A stretch of DNA of 64,000 nucleotides, taken from NCBI GenBank assembly GCA_023265625.1, contig JAHFST010000002.1, positions 1 to 64,000 of the forward strand, written 5' to 3'. Under the pieces are notes generated by a model that saw only the letters and a list, made by a program, of their open reading frames with translations, made no database searches and was not told the DNA's origin. Positions 33,958 to 42,684 of this stretch are shown piece after piece (position 1 is the stretch's first letter; each line of letters opens with the position of its first letter). A program made the position numbers and the translations under genes. The stretch is from Deltaproteobacteria bacterium (GTDB lineage Bacteria; UBA10199; JACPAL01; JAHFST01).

Positions 33958-34246
33958 CGCCGCAAAATTTTTGGAGGCCAAATTTGGGCCACTCACTTTG
34001 GGACGGCTTGTGATGGCCATTCGCCAATGTGAGGAACTGAGTCAGGTCGAGTTTGCCAAGCAGCTTGGGATCTCAAAATCCCATCTTTGTGACATCGAAC
34101 AAGGGCGAAAAAACATTAGCCCCGAGCGGGCTGCCCGTTTTGCCCGCCTTTTGGGCTATTCCGAGCCGCAATTTGTCCGGCTGGCGCTGCAGGGCTTGCT
34201 GGATGAGGCGAAGATTCGGATGGTGGTGAGTGTGAAGGCGGCGTAG
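33947..34246 (+). CDS. XRE-family antitoxin/regulator
   Basis: A 99-residue protein with a helix-turn-helix at residues about 30-65: ELSQVEFAKQLGISKSHLCDIEQGRKNISPERAARFARLLGYSE. The family fits HigA-like antitoxins. A strong ribosome-binding site (AGGAGGTGA, 33932-33940) precedes the ATG. The frame overlaps the 3' end of a decayed RelE/HigB-type toxin, so it is probably an antitoxin orphaned by toxin loss, possibly retaining a regulatory role. Confidence 0.85.
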   Translation: MATDAAKFLEAKFGPLTLGRLVMAIRQCEELSQVEFAKQLGISKSHLCDIEQGRKNISPERAARFARLLGYSEPQFVRLALQGLLDEAKIRMVVSVKAA

Positions 34247-34249
34247 GTA

Positions 34250-35317
34250 TTAGCTTATCGGTAGCGTGGCCACAATCCAATCGAGGGTCAATATCATGGG
34301 GTTGGTGTCGCCCTGGGTCATACGGTAATAATATTTGCGCAGGCTGTCGGTTTGGGGGGCGGTGTAGTGGGGAATGGGGAGTCGGGTGACGGTAAAACCC
34401 TTTGCACTCAAAAAGCGGTAGGCCTCGTCGGCGGTGTCGGGTCGTTCGGTTACCAACTGCAGGAGGGTCCCCGGCTTGGCCATTTTTAGGGCTGGTTTGA
34501 GATAGTCTTTCACCTGGTCTGGATTGGGCAGAAAAATATAGATACCGTCCAGACTCAGTTCGCTTGATGGACCGTCCTTCTTTCGATTGCGAAGTATTTT
34601 GAGCACATTTTCAAAAGTGGCCCCGCCTAGAGGGAAAACATTCTTCGGTAGTTGAAATCTTTGCAGCGCGCTAGATTTTGCATCAATGGCGACTACCCTG
34701 GATGTGGGGTGGCGTCGGGCCAGTTCGATACTCAACTCTCCATCGCCGGCCCCCAAATCACCGATGAATTCCATGGACTGTGAGTGGTAAAAATAATGCT
34801 CAAAGATTGCTTGCCCCTCACCACAAGAGGGGGCATGCCAAATGGCCTCTGCGATGGTTTCCCCAGCAGTGAACAGATCTTTGGGACCATTCATATGGTG
34901 TTGGGTGACATAGGGAGTGTCATTCTTGCCGCATGGAACGGCCACCTCACCGATGGTCGGGTCCGTCAATTCGGCGAGGGGAATTTGGTTCATAGCAGCC
35001 AAAAATACCAACCAAGAGGCCGACGATTGATAGCTGGAGGTTGCGCCGGTCTGAAAGATGCTCGAAGAGTCAATGTGCCGTCCCGCCAGGAGTTCGCTAA
35101 GACCGTTGCGTAGATCGTGCGGGAGCATGACCGCCAGTTCGGCTGAAAACTCTCTGCGCAGGGAGACGAGCGTGGGTTGATCCCTTTCTTGTCCTGAGGA
35201 TGGAAGGTCGCTGATACGAGACAGCCATGCTTGTTGCCGTGTGTTAGGCAGTTTGGATAAGTGGGCCAGTGCTAATTCGAAGATGGGAATGCGAAGGGAT
35301 GTTGAGCCATTGACCAT
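34250..35317 (-). CDS. SAM-dependent methyltransferase-like protein
   Basis: About 355 residues from MVNGSTSLRIPIFELALAHL (ATG 35315-35317). The C-terminal half is a class I methyltransferase fold: MEFIGDLGAGDGELSIELARRHPTSRVVAIDAKSSAL (motifs I and II), LDGIYIFLPNPDQVKDYLKPALKMAKPGTLLQLVTERP and a closing YYYRMTQGDTNPMILTLDWIV. The N-terminal 150 residues are helical and unrecognised. The frame extends upstream to 35413 but overlaps the divergent SUI1 gene, so the later start is preferred. Substrate unknown; it converges on the XRE gene three bases away. Confidence 0.75.
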   Translation of the reverse strand: MVNGSTSLRIPIFELALAHLSKLPNTRQQAWLSRISDLPSSGQERDQPTLVSLRREFSAELAVMLPHDLRNGLSELLAGRHIDSSSIFQTGATSSYQSSASWLVFLAAMNQIPLAELTDPTIGEVAVPCGKNDTPYVTQHHMNGPKDLFTAGETIAEAIWHAPSCGEGQAIFEHYFYHSQSMEFIGDLGAGDGELSIELARRHPTSRVVAIDAKSSALQRFQLPKNVFPLGGATFENVLKILRNRKKDGPSSELSLDGIYIFLPNPDQVKDYLKPALKMAKPGTLLQLVTERPDTADEAYRFLSAKGFTVTRLPIPHYTAPQTDSLRKYYYRMTQGDTNPMILTLDWIVATLPIS

Positions 35318-35373
35318 ACTTGCTTTTCGTCGGTTGTGAGATAAAGTTGCCTCCGGAGTTTCAAAAAGGTGAT

Positions 35374-35736
35374 ATGAATAAAAACACCCGTCTCGTGTAT
35401 TCCAGCAACCCAACCCTGAACCAGAAGTGCCCCAAGTGCCAAGAGAATATCACTGAGTGTGTTTGTGTTCCAGAAGTTGAGGTGAGTTCCTATCATTTTG
35501 TCGCGGTACTGCGCATTGAAAAGGCCGGGCGTGGGGGGAAGACGGTGACGGTGGTGGATCAGTTGCCCAAATCGGAAATCTTTCTGCGGGAGCTGTGCAC
35601 TGAGCTCAAGAAGAAGTGCGGTGCGGGCGGGACCTATGTCATGAGCGGCAAAGAGGGGGTGATTGAGATTCAAGGGGATAAGCGGGAGTCGATTCGGGGT
35701 CTTCTGGGCAAGAAGGGGATGAAGGTTAAAGGTTAG
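35374..35736 (+). CDS. SUI1/YciH-family translation initiation factor
   Basis: A 120-residue eIF1-like protein. A small N-terminal zinc-ribbon-like piece, NQKCPKCQENITECVCVPE, precedes the SUI1 domain: AGRGGKTVTVVDQLP, LRELCTELKKKCGAGGTYVMSGKEGVIEIQGDKRESIRGLLGKKG. Bacterial YciH proteins of this form influence start-codon fidelity. The ATG at 35374 follows AAAAAGGTGAT. It is divergent from the methyltransferase and 33 bases upstream of the S9 peptidase, perhaps in one transcript with it. Confidence 0.9.
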   Translation: MNKNTRLVYSSNPTLNQKCPKCQENITECVCVPEVEVSSYHFVAVLRIEKAGRGGKTVTVVDQLPKSEIFLRELCTELKKKCGAGGTYVMSGKEGVIEIQGDKRESIRGLLGKKGMKVKG

Positions 35737-35769
35737 CAACATCTCTATAAATCTTCCGATAACCTAATA

Positions 35770-38019
35770 ATGTTCCGCGATCTATCAAGATTGTATCAAC
35801 AACCGCAGGTGCAAGGCCTCCTGGGCTCGATGGCGCGATTGGGAAGTCAGGGGGTTCAACAGCTGCTGGATGTCACCAGACGTCTGTCGGGGCGGCTCGA
35901 CTCGTTTGAATCCTTCCCCCCTACGCAAGGCATGAAAATGGTTAGGGAGGGGCTGGCTATTGCCGATCAAGGCCTGCAAGGGGCTGCTAAACAATTGGCT
36001 GATTATGTGGCCCAGGTAGAAGAGCCATTTGCGTGGTTTGTTGATGCCGTCAAAGAACAAGGCGTTCGATCAATTCGGCTAGAGGCCTTCATTCGATCAC
36101 AAAACGAGCGAACGGCAAGTTTGATTGCTTCCTATCCGGAACGTGACCGTTTTGCCGCGGCCCTGGCAGAAAAAGCGAGCCAGACGGAACATGGGGTCCC
36201 CCTCCCAACCAAGACGGGAAATTTTTATAGCCGCCGCGATCCGGGGCAGGCACAGCCCATCTGGTATTATCAAGATAGCACCGGTGCAGAAAGAGAACTA
36301 CTCAATCCGACTACGATGAGTACGGCATTGGGGCGGCCCGTTACGATCGCTGAAGTTCGTCCTTCACCCTCCGGTCGTTATGTGGCGTACCTGGTTCGTG
36401 AGTCTACGAGTGATGTTTCGCATCTTTACATTAGGGATGTGTCTGACGGTAAGAATCTTTATGATGAAGGCATTGCGGGAACCATGGCCGCCGATGTTCA
36501 GTGGCGTCCTGACGAACTGGGATTTTATTACATGGGGATGCCGATGGGCCCTTACACCCATCCAAAAACCTCTATTCGTTTGCATCAAATCGGCACCGGT
36601 GTGGCCAGCGACAGGGTGATCTATGAGGCGCGTCATCCGGTCAATTGGGTTTCGCCAAAATTGTCACCTGATGGCAAGCTATTGATCATTGGCGATTACA
36701 AATCCCGCGACCAAACAGATTATGTGGCGGTTGATACCACCAAACCGGATCATCCCGTCCGTGACCTATTGAGGGATTGCCCATGGAAGGTCCATTTCAT
36801 CGCAGGCTATGACCGCATTTTTCTCCTCACGAACGAAGCGGCGCCGAACTGGCGGGTTCGGGTTCTGGACACATTTGGGGCTGATTTTTCCGAGCGGCGT
36901 GATTTGATCGCGGAAGCGGATCCCATGATTGGGGAATACAATCTTCTGGGGGGCGAAGGATCAATGGTGGTGACATCGAAATATTTGTTGATTCACACCA
37001 TTGTTGAGGGAGGCAGTGAGCTAAAGATTTATGATCTTGGTGGGAGATATCAGCACAGCCTCAATTTGCCCGGGGCGGGGCAGGTGAGTCATCTGACTGT
37101 CAATCGTTTGACAGAAACGGTGAGTTTCCATTTTGAATCTCCGCTTTATGCGCTTCAAGTGATGGTGGGCGATTTGGCGACAGGAGAGGTCAAAGCGATT
37201 CATGCCGCGACTCCCTTGATTGATCCTAAAAATTTCACGACGGAGCGAATCACCTTTGATTCCACGGAGGGGGCACGACCCACGATGATTGTGGTGCGTC
37301 CCAAGGATAAACCGTTGCATGGTACGATGCCCATGTTGGTCCACGCATATGCGGGTGGTGGGTCGGCAAAACTCCCGGAGTTTCGTCCCGAACATGCCGT
37401 CTGGTTGGAGGCCGGTGGGGCCATTGCCTTGGTTCAGGCCCGTGGGGGCGGTGAGCAGGGCCAGGCCTGGGTTCAAGCGGGGTTACGCGAACATAAACTG
37501 AACAGCGTGCGAGATGTGATTGCGGCTACGGATTATCTGGTACGACATCAATACACCTCACGACGTCATCTGGCTTTTTGGGGTCGTAGTTGGGGCGGAT
37601 TGTTGGCCAATATGTTGATTGCCTTTGTCCCGGGAGAATTTGCGGCGATTTCACCGGTGGTTCCGATGGCGGACATGGTGCGTTATCCAGAGATGGGGAT
37701 AGGTAGGATGTGGAAGGACCAGTTTGGTGATGCCGCCAATCCGGAAGAACTAGCTTGGATGCGGTCCCTTTCGCCGTTACATCAACTTCGGGAGACGCGC
37801 TATCCTGCCGTCCTGACCCTGTGCGGAGAGAAGGATGACCGAGTGGGTCCGGCGCACAGCTACATGATGACAGCGGCCCTCCAGCGTAAACAACAAGGTC
37901 CGGCCCCCATCCTCCTACACACCCAATACGGTGCCGGCCATAGCGGGATTGGCAACCGGACCGATGACGACCGGGTCAGTGCCATGATGTTGGCGTTTTT
38001 GTGGAATCACACAAGATAG
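35770..38019 (+). CDS. Prolyl oligopeptidase family (S9) serine peptidase
   Basis: A 749-residue protein. An unusual N-terminal helical extension of about 110 residues (MFRDLSRLYQQPQVQGLLGS) precedes the S9A beta-propeller, which starts around YSRRDPGQAQPIWYYQD. The alpha/beta-hydrolase domain has the nucleophile motif GRSWGG (Ser607), the acid in CGEKDDRVGPAHS (near 689) and the His in GAGHSGIGNR (724). PMLVHAYAGGG and ALVQARGGGEQGQAW are typical S9A blocks. No signal peptide is present, so it is probably cytoplasmic. It would cleave short peptides after proline or related residues. Confidence 0.92.
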   Translation: MFRDLSRLYQQPQVQGLLGSMARLGSQGVQQLLDVTRRLSGRLDSFESFPPTQGMKMVREGLAIADQGLQGAAKQLADYVAQVEEPFAWFVDAVKEQGVRSIRLEAFIRSQNERTASLIASYPERDRFAAALAEKASQTEHGVPLPTKTGNFYSRRDPGQAQPIWYYQDSTGAERELLNPTTMSTALGRPVTIAEVRPSPSGRYVAYLVRESTSDVSHLYIRDVSDGKNLYDEGIAGTMAADVQWRPDELGFYYMGMPMGPYTHPKTSIRLHQIGTGVASDRVIYEARHPVNWVSPKLSPDGKLLIIGDYKSRDQTDYVAVDTTKPDHPVRDLLRDCPWKVHFIAGYDRIFLLTNEAAPNWRVRVLDTFGADFSERRDLIAEADPMIGEYNLLGGEGSMVVTSKYLLIHTIVEGGSELKIYDLGGRYQHSLNLPGAGQVSHLTVNRLTETVSFHFESPLYALQVMVGDLATGEVKAIHAATPLIDPKNFTTERITFDSTEGARPTMIVVRPKDKPLHGTMPMLVHAYAGGGSAKLPEFRPEHAVWLEAGGAIALVQARGGGEQGQAWVQAGLREHKLNSVRDVIAATDYLVRHQYTSRRHLAFWGRSWGGLLANMLIAFVPGEFAAISPVVPMADMVRYPEMGIGRMWKDQFGDAANPEELAWMRSLSPLHQLRETRYPAVLTLCGEKDDRVGPAHSYMMTAALQRKQQGPAPILLHTQYGAGHSGIGNRTDDDRVSAMMLAFLWNHTR

Positions 38020-38053
38020 ACCAATATTCTTGCTAAAAATACCTTGATATGGT

Positions 38054-38070
38054 ATACCTTTATTAGGTAT
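38054..38070. promoter_or_regulatory. Inverted repeat upstream of the HigBA module
   Basis: ATACCT (38054-38059) and AGGTAT (38065-38070) are inverted around ttatt, ten bases before the toxin ATG. GGTATACC at 38051-38058 is a further overlapping palindrome. The core ATACCTTTA is shared with the operator at 4729-4759. Confidence 0.55.
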
Positions 38071-38079
38071 TAAAGGTTA

Positions 38080-38370
38080 ATGGCGATTCAGTCTTTTAAG
38101 GAACTGGAACTTCAGGTCTTTTTTGAGTCCGGAAAGGTTCCCAAGAAGGCCGAATGGCAAGGCGTTAAGAAAATCGTAACCAGAAAGCTTGATATGTTGC
38201 ATTATGCCCATGTCTTGGATGACTTAAAATCGCCACCTGGAAATCGACTCGAGTCTTTGCAAGGTGAACTAAAGGGGCAACACAGTATTCGAGTCAATGA
38301 CCAATGGAGAATTGTTTTTGCATGGACTCCTCAAGGGCCCGCGAAGGTTTATGTTACGGACTATCATTAA
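38080..38370 (+). CDS. higB: HigB/RelE-family toxin
   Basis: A 96-residue toxin of the plasmid-maintenance (HigB) subgroup. It has a central VKKIVTRKLDMLHYAHVLDDLKSPPGNRLESLQGELKGQHSIRVNDQWRIVFAW block and ends KVYVTDYH. Toxin-first order, with the antitoxin ATG 18 bases after its stop, is typical of higBA. The short inverted repeat just upstream fits autoregulation by HigA. Confidence 0.9.
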   Translation: MAIQSFKELELQVFFESGKVPKKAEWQGVKKIVTRKLDMLHYAHVLDDLKSPPGNRLESLQGELKGQHSIRVNDQWRIVFAWTPQGPAKVYVTDYH

Positions 38371-38387
38371 GATTTAGGGAGGTTTGT

Positions 38388-38687
38388 ATGAAGAGAAAAC
38401 CAACGACGCCTGGAGCGATTTTACAGGAGGAATATTTACTCCCTCTGAGACTGACTCAAAAAGAGTTTGCGGATCATATAGGTTGCGATGTGAAGGTGAT
38501 CAACCGCTTAGTCAACGGGCGCACTGGTGTCACTGCCTCTCTCGCCCTAAAACTTGCAGCCACACTCAATACAAGCCCGGAATTTTGGCTCAACGCGCAA
38601 AAGGCCGTTGATATTTACAAGGCCTCAAAAATTATTGGCAGACTACCCAAGGCCCTGATTATTGGTGGTCATCTGGCTCATGCTTAA
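38388..38687 (+). CDS. higA: HigA-family XRE antitoxin
   Basis: A 99-residue antitoxin that begins MKRKPTTPGAILQEEYLLPLRLTQKEFADHIGCDVKVINRLVNGRTGVTASLALKLAATLNTSPEFWLNAQ, a typical HigA helix-turn-helix. The ATG at 38388 follows GGGAGG with six bases spacing; longer upstream frames overlap higB and are discarded. Its last 29 bases overlap the 3' end of the convergent aquaporin gene. Confidence 0.92.
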   Translation: MKRKPTTPGAILQEEYLLPLRLTQKEFADHIGCDVKVINRLVNGRTGVTASLALKLAATLNTSPEFWLNAQKAVDIYKASKIIGRLPKALIIGGHLAHA

Positions 38688-39354
38688 TGGGGACCATTCG
38701 TGATTTTTTATCCCCTTCAAACCATTGAAAGAGGCATGTGGCCACGAAGGCCCCAAAAATTTGGGCGATGATGAATGGCAGGACATCGGCGGGGCGGATG
38801 CCGGCAAAGGTGTTGGTGGTGGCGCGTGCGATGGTCACCGCCGGATTGGCGAATGACGTCGAAGCGGTAAACCAGTAGGCCGAAGTAATGTATCCCCCCA
38901 CGGCAAAGGCGATGATGGGCGTGCTGTAGCGTTTGCAGCCGTGGATGACGGCTAACAGCCCCAAGGTCGCGATCCACTCGCTGAACCACTGAGAAGCTCC
39001 CCCACGGGCATGCTGGGAAATCATTAAAATGGGATGACCAAACATCAGATGGGCGCACCAAACACCCAGAAAGGAGCCCATGATCTGGGCCAAAAGATAA
39101 GTCGTGACTTCGATGCGAGACAACCGTCCTTCTAAGGCCATCGACAGCGTCACGGCAGGATTGAAGTGAGCCCCTGAAATGGGGGCGAAGATCAAGATCA
39201 GGACAATCAAGGCGGCACCGGTGGCCAAGCTATTGGCCAGCAGGGCCAAGGCCACGTTCCCACCCGCTAATTTTTCCCCCATGATGCCCGAACCAACCAC
39301 GGCACACAGCAAAAAAGCGGTGCCGAGTAGCTCGGCAACAAACCGACGGTTCAT
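38659..39354 (-). CDS. Aquaporin / MIP-family channel
   Basis: A 231-residue membrane protein with six helices and two half-helices. The NPA motifs are in GAHFNPAVTLSMALEG and TSFANPAVTIARATTNTFAGI. The start MNRRFVAELLGTAFLLCAVVGSG is typical. The residue after the second NPA-region arginine and the absence of a glycerol-facilitator Asp block suggest a water or small-solute channel, but selectivity is uncertain. It overlaps the DoxX-like gene by four bases, so the two are coupled; its 3' end overlaps convergent higA. Confidence 0.9.
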   Translation of the reverse strand: MNRRFVAELLGTAFLLCAVVGSGIMGEKLAGGNVALALLANSLATGAALIVLILIFAPISGAHFNPAVTLSMALEGRLSRIEVTTYLLAQIMGSFLGVWCAHLMFGHPILMISQHARGGASQWFSEWIATLGLLAVIHGCKRYSTPIIAFAVGGYITSAYWFTASTSFANPAVTIARATTNTFAGIRPADVLPFIIAQIFGAFVATCLFQWFEGDKKSRMVPIKHEPDDHQ

Positions 39355-39797
39355 TGGTTATCCTGCCGCTCGCCAAATAACTTCGCATCCAGCGAAAACT
39401 TCCCCGGTCCCACCGTCATCATGAGGATGGCAATCCCCAAATAGACCAAGGCTGGTTCGTAGGATAATCCCCCCGTCGGATTCACAAAGGAATCATGGCG
39501 TATCATCAGGTGCATATGGACCGCGACTGTCATCGTGCAGGCGATGCCGAAGGAGGCTAGGGGTGTCAACAAACCAAATATCCAGGCAATGCCTCCGCCG
39601 AACTCGGAAATGGCGGCCAAAAATTGGAAAAAACTGGGCACCGTGGCCTCGGGGCCCATCCAATGGAAGGGATGTTGTATTTTTCCCGCCCCATGGATGA
39701 TGAATGCGCTTCCAACAATCAAGCGGAGCAGCAAAAGTGCGGCGGATGCCAATGGTTGTTGTGGCGTCGGTTGAAAGATGTTTTTCAATTTAATCAT
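39351..39797 (-). CDS. DoxX family membrane protein
   Basis: A 148-residue integral membrane protein with four helices. LLLRLIVGSAFIIHGAGKIQHPFHWMG and the block AAISEFGGGIAWIFGLLTPLASFGIACTMTVAVHMHL are characteristic of DoxX/YphA proteins. AAAGGAG precedes the ATG. It is first in a two-gene unit with the aquaporin. Members are linked to redox or respiratory functions, but the exact role here is unknown. Confidence 0.9.
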   Translation of the reverse strand: MIKLKNIFQPTPQQPLASAALLLLRLIVGSAFIIHGAGKIQHPFHWMGPEATVPSFFQFLAAISEFGGGIAWIFGLLTPLASFGIACTMTVAVHMHLMIRHDSFVNPTGGLSYEPALVYLGIAILMMTVGPGKFSLDAKLFGERQDNQ

Positions 39798-39928
39798 TTG
39801 GACTCCTTTCTATTGTGCGATTTATCCTACTTTATTAGTTATAAGATAGGTGGGGCTGAGAAATCCAAGGTATTTTTAATAGACGGAGAAGATTGACGAA
39901 TCCAAAAAAATCGGTAGATCTACCTTAA

Positions 39929-40561
39929 ATGAAAAAGCTCATCCAAGGGATCATTGATTTTCGCAAGCACGGGATGGCCGACTATCGCGAGAAGTTTTCC
40001 AAGCTGGCCTTGGGGCAATCTCCAGACACGCTCTTCGTTGCCTGTTCGGATTCGCGGGTGGTGCCTAACTTATTCGCCTCCACCGACCCTGGCGATTTGT
40101 TTGTCATTCGAAATGTCGGCAACCTCGTGCCTCCCTGTGATGCGGACGGTCATTCAGAGGGAGACAAATCCGAATGGGCGGCCGTCGAGTTCGCCATTCT
40201 TCAGCTCAATGTTTCCGATATTGTCGTGTGCGGACATTCGGAATGCGGGGCCATTCGAGCCATTCTCCAGGGGCGCCAAAAAATTGCGGGCGAACATCTC
40301 AGCTCCTGGCTTGAATTTGGCGAACAAGCCTCTTCGATGCTGGCTAAGATTGAATTTCCCAAACCATTTCTTGCCGAACACAACAAGATCTCCCAGGCCA
40401 ATGTCCTGCTCCAACTGGACCATCTTAAAACTTATCCCCTGATTCAGGAGAGAATGAAGGCGGGGCGTTTGCACCTCCACGCTTGGTGGTTTGATATTGC
40501 TTCAGGTGATGTTTGCGCCTTCGATGAAAACACAAAACGGTTTGCGCTGATTGATGGATAA
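39929..40561 (+). CDS. can: Beta-class carbonic anhydrase
   Basis: A 210-residue zinc enzyme interconverting CO2 and bicarbonate. The first ligand Cys and catalytic Asp-Arg dyad lie in LFVACSDSRVVPNLFAST. The His and second Cys ligands lie in SDIVVCGHSECGAIRAI. VIRNVGNLVPP is the usual adjacent block. The length matches the family. It is divergent from the DoxX gene and converges on the cytochrome operon with an 11-base gap. Confidence 0.93.
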   Translation: MKKLIQGIIDFRKHGMADYREKFSKLALGQSPDTLFVACSDSRVVPNLFASTDPGDLFVIRNVGNLVPPCDADGHSEGDKSEWAAVEFAILQLNVSDIVVCGHSECGAIRAILQGRQKIAGEHLSSWLEFGEQASSMLAKIEFPKPFLAEHNKISQANVLLQLDHLKTYPLIQERMKAGRLHLHAWWFDIASGDVCAFDENTKRFALIDG

Positions 40562-40572
40562 AGAATGGCGGG

Positions 40573-40893
40573 TTACGGCACGACACCGTTGGTGCCGTGA
40601 CAGGAGGCGCAGCTGCTCAACCCTTCATCCAAGGCCTGTTGGTAGATTGCTTGGATGTCGATCGGAAGCCCGGTGCGGTTTTCCAAATGAATATTTTCGA
40701 GATTGTGGCACAGGGTGCACTCGGCGCGTCCCCACCCTTCGGGATGTTCTTCCTCAGTGAGCAGTAAGCCTTGCGGGGAGGTGAGGAGGTTGCCGAAGTC
40801 TTCGCCGTCGTTGGTCGCGCTTTGGTTGCACGACGACAAGCCCATCCAAGCCGGCAGCAGGAGCAGCCATAACGCATATTTTAGTGGTTTCAT
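40573..40893 (-). CDS. Diheme cytochrome c lipoprotein
   Basis: A 106-residue lipoprotein with lipobox LSSC (Cys22). Two heme-binding motifs, CTLCH and CASCH, are present. It starts with the ATG at 40891-40893, overlapping the stop of the 7-heme gene by four bases; the longer open frame upstream is the antisense-frame shadow of that gene. It is the last gene of the four-gene multiheme operon and could relay electrons at the inner or outer membrane surface. Confidence 0.88.
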   Translation of the reverse strand: MKPLKYALWLLLLPAWMGLSSCNQSATNDGEDFGNLLTSPQGLLLTEEEHPEGWGRAECTLCHNLENIHLENRTGLPIDIQAIYQQALDEGLSSCASCHGTNGVVP

Positions 40894-41462
40894 CGGATCG
40901 ATGTCCCCCTTCCTGCATGGCAGCTCTGGCAATAGTCGACGGTGTGGCAGGCATCGCATCGGTGCGGATTGGATCGGGCCTCGATCGAATGAAAGAAACG
41001 GAAATTTCGCGGGTGCATCCGAGTTTGGATGGTATCGCGCCGGCTGTGGCAATTGAGACAAAACATCGCATTGGTGTGGCATTGGACGCACTCCTGGGGA
41101 TTTTGCTTGGCATAGACTTGGTGCTTGTTTAGCCAGTCGGTCAGGTGACTCTTGGGTTTGGGCGGGATTTTGCCGTGACAGACGGTGCACTCGTTCGTGG
41201 CTGCCAGGGGTGGGTTGGGGTTATTGTGACAGAGGTGGCACCCCATTTTGTTGATTTTTTCCCGGTTGCCAAAAGAATCTGGGTCGGCATGGCAGGTTTC
41301 GCAAGCGACCGAGGCCGCTTCAAAGAGCGGCGTGTGCATCTCATGGTCGTAGAGGTCGAATGGGTGCGGTTTCTTTTTTCCCCGAGCGGCCAGGGAAAGA
41401 CCCGAAAACAGGATAATGAGACAGAGGCCAGCGATGGTGATGCGCTTAAATTTTGTGTCCAT
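40890..41462 (-). CDS. Periplasmic heptaheme cytochrome c
   Basis: About 190 residues with a signal peptide (ITIAGLCLIILFSGLSLAARG). It has seven CxxCH motifs: CETCH, CHLCH, CTVCH, CVQCH, CLNCH, CDACH and CQSCH. I prefer MDTKFKRI at 41460-41462 as start; MITT at 41474 is an alternative. Either start overlaps the 3' end of the barrel gene. The spacing of paired hemes resembles small periplasmic electron shuttles. It probably delivers electrons to the barrel-cytochrome conduit encoded upstream. Confidence 0.9.
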   Translation of the reverse strand: MDTKFKRITIAGLCLIILFSGLSLAARGKKKPHPFDLYDHEMHTPLFEAASVACETCHADPDSFGNREKINKMGCHLCHNNPNPPLAATNECTVCHGKIPPKPKSHLTDWLNKHQVYAKQNPQECVQCHTNAMFCLNCHSRRDTIQTRMHPRNFRFFHSIEARSNPHRCDACHTVDYCQSCHAGRGTSIR

Positions 41463-42681
41463 AGTGGTAATCAATCCTCATGGAACCGCGAACGTCACGG
41501 GTCAGCAGGTTGTTATTGTTGTATTCGATGCCAGCGGCAAGGGTCCAATCCTTCAGAATCTCATATCCGGTCCAAAAATTACTCGAGAAGGCGATGTCAT
41601 TGTCATTGGTGATCTTCCGATAGCTCGCGAAATCGACCGCCGCATCGATGAACCATCGTTCGGTGAGATCTTCATGGGCCGAGAGACGCACGCCCTGCGC
41701 GTTACCACCGAAACTGCGGGACAGATAGTAACTTGGCTGAAAATAAAGCCCGATCGTTTCCCATGAGACGGGGAGTCCAACCTCCAAGAGGTGACCGTTG
41801 CGCCGGTCGTTTTTGTGAGCCTCGATGCTCTGGTAGGCATAGCTTTCAACCAGTTGCAGATAGCGGGTGAAGGTCCATGTGGAGGAGAAACGCCAAGTCA
41901 ACATGTGACCTTGAGTAAACAGGCCGAGAATCGTGGGGCGGTTGGTGTCTCGGTTCACATTGAAATAGTTGAATTCCGTATTCAGGGCGAGCCAGCGGGT
42001 CGGGTAGAGATCAATCCCGGCGGTCCCGGTGTTTAGCACCTTGGCGGTCGTATCATATTCGGCCAGGGCATAGAGTGTCTGGGTGCCTTGAAACTGTTGG
42101 GATAGGTCGAGCCCAACCAGGAATGCGTCATTACGTCTCAGATCGTTGAGGCGGGTGTTGTTCTTCTGCCACGCCGCATGAAGCCGCACGCGGGTATGCG
42201 CTAGGTCGCGCAGCCCCACTGAGAGACCGGTGATCAGACCGTCGTTTTGATTGAAGTCGCCTCGTTCCACGCTGCGGGGAATGCCCGAGTAAACGCCGAT
42301 CTCTAACAATCGGTGCGGGTAGAACGTCGTTTGGATCCCGTCGAGCATCTGCACTGAAAAACCCTGATTGACGAATTGGCGGCCAAAGTCGACTTGAACG
42401 GACTCGACCGGTCGAAAATGAAGCAGCGCCTGGTAGAGGTCGTAGTCATGCAGCGATTGCTGAAAGTCCCGAACATAGCGCATATCGGTCTGGACGCCCA
42501 ATTGCCATTTGCCAATTTCCGCAACCCCCAGACCAAGGTATTCATTGATGGGGAGTTCTTGCCGACCATTCACGGCCTCACGGGCCTGACCCAAGGTCGT
42601 GGTGTCCCATTGCAAAGAGGCGGCCTGTAGGGGAGCCGCGAGGCAGAGGAGGGAACACAAGAGGGGAGCGTAGTTTTTCAT
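41446..42681 (-). CDS. Outer-membrane beta-barrel (porin-like) protein of the cytochrome operon
   Basis: A 411-residue secreted protein (signal MKNYAPLLCSLLCLAAPLQA). The mature part has some 16-20 amphipathic strands with girdle aromatics, for example WQLGVQTDMRYVRDF, VQVDFGRQFVNQGFSV, MLTWRFSSTWTFTRYLQLVESYAYQS and IGLYFQPSYYLSRSF. No heme motif is present. It starts three bases after the stop of the 33-heme gene. By analogy with MtrB/PioB/Geobacter porins it would hold cytochromes across the outer membrane; sequence identity to those families is not evident from reading alone. Confidence 0.82.
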   Translation of the reverse strand: MKNYAPLLCSLLCLAAPLQAASLQWDTTTLGQAREAVNGRQELPINEYLGLGVAEIGKWQLGVQTDMRYVRDFQQSLHDYDLYQALLHFRPVESVQVDFGRQFVNQGFSVQMLDGIQTTFYPHRLLEIGVYSGIPRSVERGDFNQNDGLITGLSVGLRDLAHTRVRLHAAWQKNNTRLNDLRRNDAFLVGLDLSQQFQGTQTLYALAEYDTTAKVLNTGTAGIDLYPTRWLALNTEFNYFNVNRDTNRPTILGLFTQGHMLTWRFSSTWTFTRYLQLVESYAYQSIEAHKNDRRNGHLLEVGLPVSWETIGLYFQPSYYLSRSFGGNAQGVRLSAHEDLTERWFIDAAVDFASYRKITNDNDIAFSSNFWTGYEILKDWTLAAGIEYNNNNLLTRDVRGSMRIDYHYGHKI

Positions 42682-42684
42682 ATT

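Noticed and set aside
40894-41190. Upstream extension of the diheme cytochrome
   Set aside because: It is an out-of-frame reading of the 7-heme gene; the lipoprotein signal starts at 40893.
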